Of a stretch of 5,529 nt of DNA, positions 1-5,010 are shown one piece after another. The position numbers were made by a program, and so were the translations under genes. The stretch is taken from positions 1 to 5,529 of the forward strand of contig DRLW01000277.1 in the NCBI GenBank assembly GCA_011375275.1, in the 5' to 3' direction. A model generated the notes under the pieces. The model did not search any database and was not told the DNA's origin. It saw only the letters and a program-made list of their open reading frames with translations. How positions within the stretch are numbered: position 1 is the first letter of the stretch; each line of letters begins with the position of its first letter. Source of the DNA: Bacteroidota bacterium. Its GTDB lineage: Bacteria; Zhuqueibacterota; Zhuqueibacteria; Zhuqueibacterales; Geothermadaptataceae.

Positions 1-94
1 CGCACTCGCACAGATTGAGCAGTTCATCGCCGGCATATTCGCGCTCGCAGCGTGAGCAGCGGATGTGTGTAAAAAATGAACCGGGTGAGGGCAT
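1..94 (-). CDS. thrC: Threonine synthase, N-terminal fragment (cut by window edge)
   Basis: Only the first 31 codons are inside the window; the gene continues beyond position 1. The visible protein starts MPSPGSFFTHIRCSRCEREY and carries a four-cysteine zinc-ribbon pattern, C13-x2-C16 and C29-x-C31. The combination of 'F.THIRCSRC', 'Y..DEL.NLC.C' and this spacing matches the N-terminal ribbon of one class of PLP-dependent threonine synthases, which convert O-phosphohomoserine to threonine and phosphate in the cytoplasm. I chose the ATG at 94-92 because TTGGAG (104-109) lies about 9 bases upstream. An in-frame ATG at 115-113 has no ribosome binding site. The gene follows gatB by about 90 bases on the same strand with no terminator between, so it may be cotranscribed. 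The PLP lysine and catalytic domain are not visible, so a threonine-synthase-like paralogue such as a cysteate synthase cannot be excluded. Confidence 0.68.
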   Translation of the reverse strand, partial: MPSPGSFFTHIRCSRCEREYAGDELLNLCEC

Positions 95-103
95 GGTCGT
101 TTT

Positions 104-109
104 CTCCAA
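104..109 (-). promoter_or_regulatory. Shine-Dalgarno site deciding the thrC start
   Basis: On the minus strand this reads TTGGAG, with 9 bases before the ATG at 94-92. It lies inside the 21 bases that separate the two possible in-frame ATG codons, so it supports the downstream start. Confidence 0.55.
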
Positions 110-121
110 CAGCATGGTGTG

Positions 122-161
122 GGTGGTTAGGGGTTTAGCGGTTTATCAGTTTAGGGGTTTA
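122..161. repeat. Five tandem 8-bp units in the gatB-thrC spacer
   Basis: Read on the plus strand, the units are GGTGGTTA (122-129), GGGGTTTA (130-137), GCGGTTTA (138-145), TCAGTTTA (146-153) and GGGGTTTA (154-161). The consensus is GSGGTTTA, or TAAACCSC on the transcribed strand. The last half of the unit, GTTTA, is nearly invariant while the first half varies. The array fills most of the spacer between the gatB stop and the thrC start. No function is known to me. It could be a slipped-strand simple repeat or a repeated binding site. Confidence 0.7.
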
Positions 162-185
162 GGGAGGTGGTAGCGCCTGCGCTTT

Positions 186-1646
186 TCAGCCGCGCATCTG
201 CTTTTGCAGGAGTTCGGAGACCATCTTCGGGTTGGCTTTACCGCGGCTGGCCTGCATCACCTTACCGACGAAAAAACCGATCAGCTTGCCTTCACCGTTG
301 CGCAGACGCTCGGCTTCGGCCGGGTGGGCAGAGAGCGCGTCGGCAACAGCCTGCTCGATAGCACTGCTGTCGCTGATTTGCACCAGTCCTTTCTCCTCGA
401 CAATCTGCTTCGGCGTACCACCGTTTTCCAGCATTTCGGCAAAAACCTGCTTGGCGATCTTGCCGCTGATGACGCCTTCGGTGATGAGGTTCACCAGCTC
501 AGCCAATGCTTTTGGCGCAACGCGGAACGCAGCGATGGAAATTTTCTCTTCCTTGATCACCCGCAATACATCGCCCATGATCCAGTTGCTGACCGCTTTG
601 ACATCGCGGGCTTCTGCGGCAGCGCTTTCGAAATAGGCCGCCAGCTCGCGCTCCTCGGTCAGAATTGCGGCATCGTACTCCGGCAGGCCGTACTGGCGGG
701 TAAAGCGCAACCGCATGCTGTCAGGAAGCTCCGGAAGCTCTGCCGCAATCCGATCGCGCCAGGCATCATCGATGACCAGCGGCACGAGATCAGGATCCGG
801 GAAATAGCGATAGTCATGGGCAAACTCCTTCGAGCGCATGGGTACGGCAACGTTGCGATCCGCATCCCAGAGCAGGGTCTCCTGGACGATGGTTTCGCCA
901 CGCCGGACTGCAGCGATCTGCCGACTGATCTCATATTCCAGCGCTTTTTCGACCCCGCGCAGGGTGTTCATATTTTTCAGCTCGGTTTTCACGCCCAGTT
1001 TCTTTTCGCCCACAGGCCGGACAGAGACGTTGGCATCGCAGCGCAGGCTGCCCTGTTCCATATTGCCGTCGCAGATGCCCAGCCAGCGCACGAGCTGGCG
1101 CAGTTTGGCGAGGTAAAGCCAGGCCTCCCGCGGCGTGCGCAGGTCGGGTGCCGAGACGATCTCGATCAGCGGCACACCGCAGCGATTGAGATCGATCAGG
1201 GTTTCATCGCCGGCGACGTACTCCTCGGCATGCACGGATTTGCCGGCATCTTCTTCGAGGTGGATACGCACGATAGCGATACGGCGTTTTTCTCCCTGCT
1301 CCGGCTCGATCTCTACATAGCCATGCTCACAGAGCGGCAGCTCATACTGGGAAATCTGGTAGCCCTTGGGCAGGTCAGGATAGAAATAATGTTTGCGGGC
1401 GAAGATCGAGCGCCCGGCGATACGACAGTGCGTGGCCAGGCCCATGCGGATGGCAAACTCCACAGCTTTTCTGTTCAGCACCGGCAGCACACCCGGCATG
1501 CCAAGGCAGACAGGATCGACGTGGGTGTTCGGCGGAGCGCCAAAGGCCGTGCTGCTCGGAGAAAAAATCTTGCTCGCCGTCTGTAGTTGTGCATGCACTT
1601 CCAGTCCGATGACGGCCTCAAATCCCATGTGCTGTTGTTCACTCAT
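186..1646 (-). CDS. gatB: Aspartyl/glutamyl-tRNA amidotransferase subunit B
   Basis: This 486-residue protein is full length for GatB, the subunit of GatCAB that binds misacylated Glu-tRNA(Gln) and/or Asp-tRNA(Asn) and activates the side-chain carboxylate with ATP before GatA-derived ammonia is added. The N-terminal cradle/kinase domain (about 8-295) shows VIGLEVHAQL, HLEEDAGK (129-136), LNRCGVPLIEIVSAPD (153-168), GSLRCDANVSVRP (199-211) and SKEFAHDYRYFPDPDLVPL (272-290). The C-terminal YqeY-like tRNA-binding tail (about 347-486) contains SNWIMGDV, GGTPKQIVEEKGLVQI and GFFVGKVMQASRGKANP. The cradle segment that in many homologues carries FCxC and CPxC zinc ligands here reads FSPSS (28-32) and DPVC (44-47), leaving a single cysteine. 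The ATG overlaps the TGA of the upstream exonuclease-like gene (ATGA, 1646-1643), suggesting coupled translation. A GAGG sequence lies about 10 bases upstream. Confidence 0.98.
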   Translation of the reverse strand: MSEQQHMGFEAVIGLEVHAQLQTASKIFSPSSTAFGAPPNTHVDPVCLGMPGVLPVLNRKAVEFAIRMGLATHCRIAGRSIFARKHYFYPDLPKGYQISQYELPLCEHGYVEIEPEQGEKRRIAIVRIHLEEDAGKSVHAEEYVAGDETLIDLNRCGVPLIEIVSAPDLRTPREAWLYLAKLRQLVRWLGICDGNMEQGSLRCDANVSVRPVGEKKLGVKTELKNMNTLRGVEKALEYEISRQIAAVRRGETIVQETLLWDADRNVAVPMRSKEFAHDYRYFPDPDLVPLVIDDAWRDRIAAELPELPDSMRLRFTRQYGLPEYDAAILTEERELAAYFESAAAEARDVKAVSNWIMGDVLRVIKEEKISIAAFRVAPKALAELVNLITEGVISGKIAKQVFAEMLENGGTPKQIVEEKGLVQISDSSAIEQAVADALSAHPAEAERLRNGEGKLIGFFVGKVMQASRGKANPKMVSELLQKQMRG

Positions 1647-2185
1647 GCCCAGTTTACCTCGATGCGTCTCATCCGGCGGTTACGCCGATCATAAAACTCC
1701 ACATAGCCGTTCTCGCAGCCAAAAAGATACAGATCGCGCGTCACAAGCACATCATCAGTGCAGTATTTTTCCAGCTTCTGCCAATCCCCGCTGCGAAACC
1801 AGCGAATCGCATCGAGGCCGTGACCTGTTTTTTTGCGTCCCAGAGTGGCAGCAGCGAGATGATCCAGACTGACGCGAAAGCCGAGAATGCGATAGATGCT
1901 GTCGAGCATATCCAGTCCCGACAGATCGTGTAGCCTGCGATCAGTGTATGGCTGCAGCACGGTATAATCGAATTTAAAGGAATTAAAGCCAACGACCAGC
2001 GGCGCGCTGAACAGCAGTTCGACCAATGCATCGATCTGTTGCTCGCGGAAAACCTGAATGCTGTCATCCCGGGAATCGTAAGCCGCACCGATGGATATCC
2101 CCATTTTCGCAGTGTTGGCATATCCGCCGACCTCGTCAAAGGTCCGCTGGGTTTCGAGATCAAAGACGACAAATTCGCGTTTCAT
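1643..2185 (-). CDS. DEDDy-type 3'-5' exonuclease-like (RNase H-fold) protein
   Basis: This is a single-domain protein of 180 residues. It has the hallmarks of the DEDD exonuclease superfamily: Exo I with D9 and E11 in VFDLETQ, Exo II with N68 and D73 in VGFNSFKFD, and Exo III with Y141-x3-D145 in YCTDDVLVT. All four metal-binding acids are present, and the Y-x3-D spacing places it in the DEDDy (PolB-exonuclease/YprB-like, RNase_H_2-type) group. It is therefore probably catalytically active; substrate and role are unknown. The conserved-looking middle (LDMLDSIYRILGFRVSLDHL, then GRKKTGHGLDAI) may shape the substrate site. There is no helicase or polymerase domain. I chose the ATG at 2185-2183, 7 bases after the gatA stop and immediately before the MKREFVVFDLET start of the domain. 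The reading frame is open further upstream, but that part lies inside gatA. The stop overlaps the gatB ATG by four bases (ATGA), so the gene sits tightly inside the gat operon. Confidence 0.88.
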   Translation of the reverse strand: MKREFVVFDLETQRTFDEVGGYANTAKMGISIGAAYDSRDDSIQVFREQQIDALVELLFSAPLVVGFNSFKFDYTVLQPYTDRRLHDLSGLDMLDSIYRILGFRVSLDHLAAATLGRKKTGHGLDAIRWFRSGDWQKLEKYCTDDVLVTRDLYLFGCENGYVEFYDRRNRRMRRIEVNWA

Positions 2186-2192
2186 GGTGCTC

Positions 2193-3641
2193 TCAGCCGT
2201 TTTGTTCAAAAAACCGGGCTGCGCGGAGCAGACTGATTTCATCGAATGCCGGCGCGATGCACTGTAACCCGATGGGCAGGCCCTGGTCGTCACGGCCATA
2301 AGGAAAGCTGATCGCGGGCAGGCCGGCCAGGTTCACAGAAACGGTGAATATATCGGAGAGGTACATAGCCAGCGGGTCGGTGGTCTTTTCCCCGGACCGG
2401 AACGCTGTTGTCGGGGTCGTCGGTGTCAGAAGCAGATCGCAGGTGGCAAAGGCCTGCTCGAAATCACGCCGGATCAGCGAGCGCGCTTTCATGGCGCGGC
2501 GATAGTAGGCATCGTAATAGCCGGCACTGAGGACATAGGTGCCGAGCATGATTCGGCGCTTGACTTCTTCACCAAATCCTTCGCTGCGCGAGCGGGTGTA
2601 CATCTCTTCGAGGGAGCGCACGCCCTCAGCGCGGAAACCGTAGTGGGCGCCATCGTAACGCGCCAGGTTTGAGGAAGCCTCAGCCGTGCAGATGAGGTAG
2701 TAGGTGGCGATGGCGTAGTCGGTCATCGGCAGATCGACGGAGACGACCTTTGCGCCGCTGCTGCGGGCTTTTTCGGCTGCTGCGTCAACTGCTGCGGCAA
2801 TCTCCGGCTGCACGCCCTCACCGAGGTACTGCGCGGGTATGCCGATGGTTTTGCCATTGAGCGAGGCAACAGAAGCGCTAAAGTCCGGGGCCGGCTCCTG
2901 CGCGCTGGTACCATCGAGGGGATCATGCCCGGAGATGACCTGCAGCACAGCGGCGAGGTCTTCGGTGGAGCGTGCCAGCGGGCCGATCTGATCGAGGGAA
3001 GAAGCAAAGGCTGCCAGGCCAAAGCGTGAGACGCGGCCATAAGTCGGCTTCAGCCCAAACACTCCGGTGAAAGCCGCAGGCTGGCGGATGGAGCCGCCGG
3101 TATCCGATCCCAGGGCGGCGTGGCAATAGCCGGCCGCAACAGCAGCAGCAGAACCTCCGGAAGACCCTCCGGCGACATGCCCCGGTGCGACGGGATTTTT
3201 CACTGCGCCGCTGGCAGAATGCTCGCTTGAGCTGCCCATGGCAAATTCATCGAGGTTGGTCTTGCCGATGATCACGGCACCGGCTTCCTGCAGCCGGGAG
3301 ATCACCGTCGCATCATAAGGTGGGATAAAGTTGTGCAGAATTCTTGACCCGCAGGTCATCAGGCAGTCTTTGACTGCGATATTATCCTTGACCGCGATCA
3401 CGGCACCGGCCAGTGGCCCGGCTGTTCCGGAGCGGATCTGCCCATCGATGCGGCGAGCGGCCTCCAGGGCCTGCTCGTCGAACACGGTGATAAATGCATT
3501 GATGTCACTGCCCGCAGCGATGGCGGCCAGGCAACGGCTGACGACCTGCTCGAGGCTGTCATTTCCCTCGCGGATGGCCTGGCGTGTTGCGCGTATCGAC
3601 GGTACGGTACTGCTGGCAGAGGGTTGCCGATCGCGTGTCAC
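2193..3641 (-). CDS. gatA: Aspartyl/glutamyl-tRNA amidotransferase subunit A
   Basis: This 482-residue protein is a full-length amidase-signature-family glutaminase. It hydrolyses glutamine and channels ammonia to GatB for amidation of Glu-tRNA(Gln) and/or Asp-tRNA(Asn). The Ser-cisSer-Lys catalytic triad is intact: K85 in VIAVKDNIAVKD, S160 in the first Ser of GGSSGGSAAAVAAG, and S184 in GSDTGGSIRQPAAF. The spacings (75 and 24 residues) equal those of S. aureus GatA K79/S154/S178. DEFAMGSSSEHSA (131-143) and GLKPTYGRVSRFGL support GatA over a general amidase. The start is GTG at 3641-3639, overlapping the TGA of tatA copy 2 (GTGA), so translation is probably coupled to tatA. The usual small gatC gene is not upstream of it. 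The gene ends 7 bases before the exonuclease-like gene. Confidence 0.98.
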   Translation of the reverse strand: MTRDRQPSASSTVPSIRATRQAIREGNDSLEQVVSRCLAAIAAGSDINAFITVFDEQALEAARRIDGQIRSGTAGPLAGAVIAVKDNIAVKDCLMTCGSRILHNFIPPYDATVISRLQEAGAVIIGKTNLDEFAMGSSSEHSASGAVKNPVAPGHVAGGSSGGSAAAVAAGYCHAALGSDTGGSIRQPAAFTGVFGLKPTYGRVSRFGLAAFASSLDQIGPLARSTEDLAAVLQVISGHDPLDGTSAQEPAPDFSASVASLNGKTIGIPAQYLGEGVQPEIAAAVDAAAEKARSSGAKVVSVDLPMTDYAIATYYLICTAEASSNLARYDGAHYGFRAEGVRSLEEMYTRSRSEGFGEEVKRRIMLGTYVLSAGYYDAYYRRAMKARSLIRRDFEQAFATCDLLLTPTTPTTAFRSGEKTTDPLAMYLSDIFTVSVNLAGLPAISFPYGRDDQGLPIGLQCIAPAFDEISLLRAARFFEQNG

Positions 3642-3820
3642 TCGCCCTTTTTCTCCGTTGCCGAATCTTCGATTTTTGCCGATTCTTCTACTTCACTGGC
3701 AGCTTTCTTGAATTCCCGAATTCCCTTCCCGAGTCCGGCAGCCAGATCGGGCAATTTTTTTGCACCGAACAACAACAGGATGATCAGGAAAATCCAGACG
3801 AGTTCCGGTACACCAACCAT
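3638..3820 (-). CDS. tatA: Sec-independent (Tat) translocase subunit TatA/E, copy 2
   Basis: This protein of 60 residues has the TatA/E architecture: a very short N-terminus with a polar residue (E6), one membrane helix (about 7-18), the FG hinge (F18-G19, in LLLFGAKKLPDL), an amphipathic helix (GLGKGIREFKKAA), and a charged, acidic/lysine-rich tail. TatA oligomerises in the inner membrane and is recruited by TatC-bound twin-arginine substrates to move folded proteins across it. The start is well supported by AAGGAG six bases upstream. The stop overlaps the gatA GTG start. It differs clearly from copy 1 in its N-terminus, hinge neighbour (A20 instead of P) and tail, so the two are paralogues and not a recent duplication. 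TatB and TatC are not in the window. It is short, but this is normal for TatA. Confidence 0.93.
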   Translation of the reverse strand: MVGVPELVWIFLIILLLFGAKKLPDLAAGLGKGIREFKKAASEVEESAKIEDSATEKKGE

Positions 3821-3826
3821 AGCTTA

Positions 3827-3832
3827 CTCCTT
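3827..3832 (-). promoter_or_regulatory. Strong Shine-Dalgarno site of tatA copy 2
   Basis: The minus strand reads AAGGAG with 6 bases before the ATG at 3820-3818. It is the best ribosome binding site in the window and heads the tatA-gatA-exonuclease-gatB operon. The genes behind it are mostly joined by overlaps. Confidence 0.8.
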
Positions 3833-3875
3833 GGAAACGTAGTACATGATTAACCATTCGCTGGCGATTCAAAGC

Positions 3876-3935
3876 ATAATAACCGAATCTGAGCGATTCG
3901 CCCAAAACAATAAAATATTTTTGGCGCTTCCTCAA
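3876..3935 (-). promoter_or_regulatory. Probable promoter region of the tatA2-gatA-gatB operon
   Basis: This is the most AT-rich part of the window, just upstream of tatA copy 2 and downstream of the terminator that ends the preceding operon, so a promoter is expected here. Two sigma70-like candidates can be read on the minus strand. One is TTGAGG (3935-3930), 17 bases, TATTGT (3912-3907). The other is TTGGGC (3905-3900), 18 bases, TATTAT (3881-3876). Neither is a strong consensus match, so the exact start is uncertain. A CGAATC-N5-GATTCG inverted repeat (3884-3900) lies in the spacer of the second candidate. Confidence 0.35.
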
Positions 3936-3969
3936 ATCATGTGGGTTAATTTTCAATATGGCCCCTCTT

Positions 3970-3997
3970 GTACCGCGACATTCATGTCGCGCGGTAC
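3970..3997. repeat. Isolated hairpin in the intergenic region
   Basis: GTACCGCGACA (3970-3980), loop TTCA, then TGTCGC-GC-GGTAC (3985-3997) form an 11-bp stem with a two-base bulge. Neither strand has a convincing T-run directly after it; the plus strand has only GATACTTTT. It is a structured element of unknown role, lying between the palindromic repeat and the promoter region. Confidence 0.6.
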
Positions 3998-4070
3998 GAT
4001 ACTTTTACCCAGCCCGGTTGTCTCTTTTCAACCAGTCTTCCTGAGCACAACACATGCCCGAACCAGAACC

Positions 4071-4173
4071 GTCATTCCGGTTTCCGCGCAGCGGAAGACC
4101 GGAATCTCCCAAACTCTGGCACGCGCCGGAAAAGATGAGATTCCGGCACGGCGCTTCGCTTGGCCGGAATGAC
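4071..4173. repeat. Composite REP-like palindromic repeat (two facing hairpins)
   Basis: The element is bounded by a perfect 10-bp inverted repeat, GTCATTCCGG (4071-4080) and CCGGAATGAC (4164-4173). Inside are two hairpins. The first pairs 4074-4087 with 4091-4105 (14 bp with one bulged G). The second pairs ATTCCGGC (4140-4147) with GCCGGAAT (4163-4170), with a short inner GCG/CGC stem. The inner edges CCGGAATCTC (4099-4108) and GAGATTCCGG (4137-4146) are also inverted copies. The result is two related hairpins in opposite orientation around a 28-base linker, as in REPIN/BIME-type elements. Elements with GTCATTCC...GGAATGAC ends are dispersed non-coding repeats in many bacterial genomes. Copy number cannot be seen from this window. 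Confidence 0.75.
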
Positions 4174-4180
4174 ACATGCC

Positions 4181-4411
4181 GTATCTGAGCCGGGCCCGGT
4201 TGGCTGAGTTAACTGGATAACCTGACAAACAATAAACCGCTCATCTTCAGCAGCCGGCGGGCTGAGCTCACCGACACGCGGGCCGGGGAGTGCCGAAGCA
4301 GCGTCAGCATGAACACGGTCGATTTCATGCCCGGCGAATCTGCTTCCCTACATTAACAAATCCACCATAAGAAGCAAGCCGAAAACGGGCCATAGGGTCA
4401 ATCTTCTGCGC
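4181..4411. other. Intergenic stretch with no recognisable gene
   Basis: I see no coding frame with a ribosome binding site and no RNA gene between the palindromic repeat and the terminator. It contains a perfect CCGGGCCCGG palindrome (4190-4199) and moderately GC-rich sequence that becomes more AT-rich towards 4350-4380. It may hold the 5' end of a long leader if the next operon starts this far upstream, but nothing in the sequence shows that. Confidence 0.5.
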
Positions 4412-4441
4412 AAAAAAGCCACACCCGAACCCGGCTGCGGC
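4412..4441 (-). terminator. Intrinsic terminator after tatA copy 1
   Basis: On the minus strand a 24-base hairpin (4441-4418, GCCGCAGCCG, GGTT loop, CGGGTGTGGC) pairs with one wobble and one mismatch. It is followed at once by six T residues (4417-4412). It starts one base after the TAA of tatA copy 1. This is a textbook Rho-independent terminator. It should end the purQ-DUF4321-tatA transcript and so separate it from the second tatA operon. Confidence 0.88.
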
Positions 4442-4442
4442 C

Positions 4443-4646
4443 TTATTTTTCTTCGAAAGGCGATTTGCGCGGTTTATCGAAATCATCGAGGTTCAGTTCC
4501 TGCTTGACGTCTTCCGCTGCACGCTTGAAATTGTTGATCGCCCGGGCGATACCGCGGGCAAATTCCGGCAGCTTATTCGGGCCGAACAGCAGCAGTGCCA
4601 GAACCATGATCAACATCAACTCGCTCATACCGATTGAAAAAGGCAT
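4443..4646 (-). CDS. tatA: Sec-independent (Tat) translocase subunit TatA/E, copy 1
   Basis: This protein of 67 residues has the TatA/E layout: short N-terminus with E9, membrane helix (about 9-20), FG hinge in LLLFGPNKLPEFA (F21-G22), amphipathic helix (GIARAINNFKRAAEDV), and a charged tail ending in lysine and glutamate. It would act as the oligomerising pore or membrane-destabilising component of the twin-arginine pathway, together with TatC encoded elsewhere. The full-length start MPFSIGMSEL fits the family; M7 is a less likely alternative. The upstream ribosome binding site (GGAA) is weak. It follows the DUF4321 gene by 37 bases and is the last gene of its operon, ending at a strong terminator. 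TatA and TatB are hard to separate at this length, but the short tail favours TatA/E. Confidence 0.93.
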   Translation of the reverse strand: MPFSIGMSELMLIMVLALLLFGPNKLPEFARGIARAINNFKRAAEDVKQELNLDDFDKPRKSPFEEK

Positions 4647-4683
4647 CGTTTTTCCACATAGTTACGGGTCAAATGCAGTTCAT

Positions 4684-4947
4684 TCAATACCAACGCAACA
4701 GATAGATCGCCAGCAAAATACCGATAAATCCGCTCGAATTCAAGCTCAAAGAAAATCCGAGGGTGATGGTAAAAACCTTCAAATCAAGCGTTGCGGGCGA
4801 GAGCACGATGTCTGCCGTGCGCAGAAAGAACTCTTTGACAACGCCTTCCGGCAGAACCAGCCCGACCAGCTCACCCAACAGGGAACCGATCAATGCCCCC
4901 AGTACGATCATCATCACGACTTTACCGATGTTTTTTTTCGAACGCAC
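4684..4947 (-). CDS. DUF4321-like small membrane protein
   Basis: From the chosen start this is a protein of 87 residues with a basic N-terminus (RSKKNIGK), a first hydrophobic helix (about 10-32, with IGSLLGELVGLVLP), a polar middle (about 34-58, containing ADIVLSPATLDLKVFTITLGFS) and a second hydrophobic segment (about 72-84) ending in LLRWY. The G-[SA]-LLGE motif, the 'LDL..FT.TLGFS' segment and the two-helix layout resemble the DUF4321 family, whose function is not known. I prefer the GTG at 4947-4945 because AGGAG (4958-4954) lies exactly 6 bases upstream. An upstream in-frame ATG at 4989-4987 would add 14 residues (MAGSASGLRNQEQK), but its only purine-rich stretch, GGAG, is one base away. 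The gene lies between purQ and tatA copy 1, probably in one transcript. An eight-A run (4938-4931) sits near the start of the gene. Confidence 0.78.
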   Translation of the reverse strand: MRSKKNIGKVVMMIVLGALIGSLLGELVGLVLPEGVVKEFFLRTADIVLSPATLDLKVFTITLGFSLSLNSSGFIGILLAIYLLRWY

Positions 4948-4953
4948 CTTCTG

Positions 4954-4958
4954 CTCCT
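4954..4958 (-). promoter_or_regulatory. Shine-Dalgarno site favouring the GTG start of the DUF4321 gene
   Basis: AGGAG on the minus strand, with 6 bases before the GTG at 4947-4945. It is better placed than anything upstream of the ATG at 4989, so it argues for the shorter protein. Confidence 0.55.
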
Positions 4959-5010
4959 GATTTCTGAGTCCAGACGCTGATCCGGCCATGCTCCGGTTGT
5001 GCGGGCAGGT

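Noticed and set aside
95..115. The upstream ATG (115-113) as the thrC start
   Set aside because: It has no ribosome binding site. The extra seven residues would be encoded by the stretch that carries the Shine-Dalgarno site of the downstream ATG.
122..161. The 8-bp array as a CRISPR or telomere-like structure
   Set aside because: The units are far too short and have no spacers for CRISPR. Five degenerate units inside an operon are not a replicon end.
172..183. AGCGC-CT-GCGCT palindrome just after the gatB stop as a terminator
   Set aside because: The stem is only five bases with a two-base gap and there is no T-run on the minus strand. Read-through to thrC is more likely.
204..1586. A 460-codon open frame on the plus strand opposite gatB
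   Set aside because: It is the antisense shadow of gatB, a common effect in GC-rich genes. The translation shows no recognisable domain and there is no ribosome binding site or supporting context.
2186..2299. An N-terminal extension of the exonuclease-like protein by 38 residues
   Set aside because: The extension lies inside the 3' end of gatA and reads as an out-of-frame translation of it. The domain begins right after the ATG at 2185.
3970..3997. The free-standing hairpin as an intrinsic terminator
   Set aside because: On the minus strand it is followed by AAGAGGGG and not by T residues. On the plus strand there is no gene to terminate.
3846..4172. A 108-codon open frame on the plus strand in the intergenic region
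   Set aside because: It runs through the promoter region and the palindromic repeat, has no ribosome binding site, and its C-terminal half is simply the translated repeat.
4028..4228. A 66-codon open frame on the minus strand across the palindromic repeat
   Set aside because: More than half of it is translated repeat sequence. No homology or start signal supports it.
4309..4356. A 15-codon frame (ATG to TAA) on the plus strand as a leader peptide
   Set aside because: It is on the strand opposite all genes, with no attenuator downstream and no amino-acid bias.
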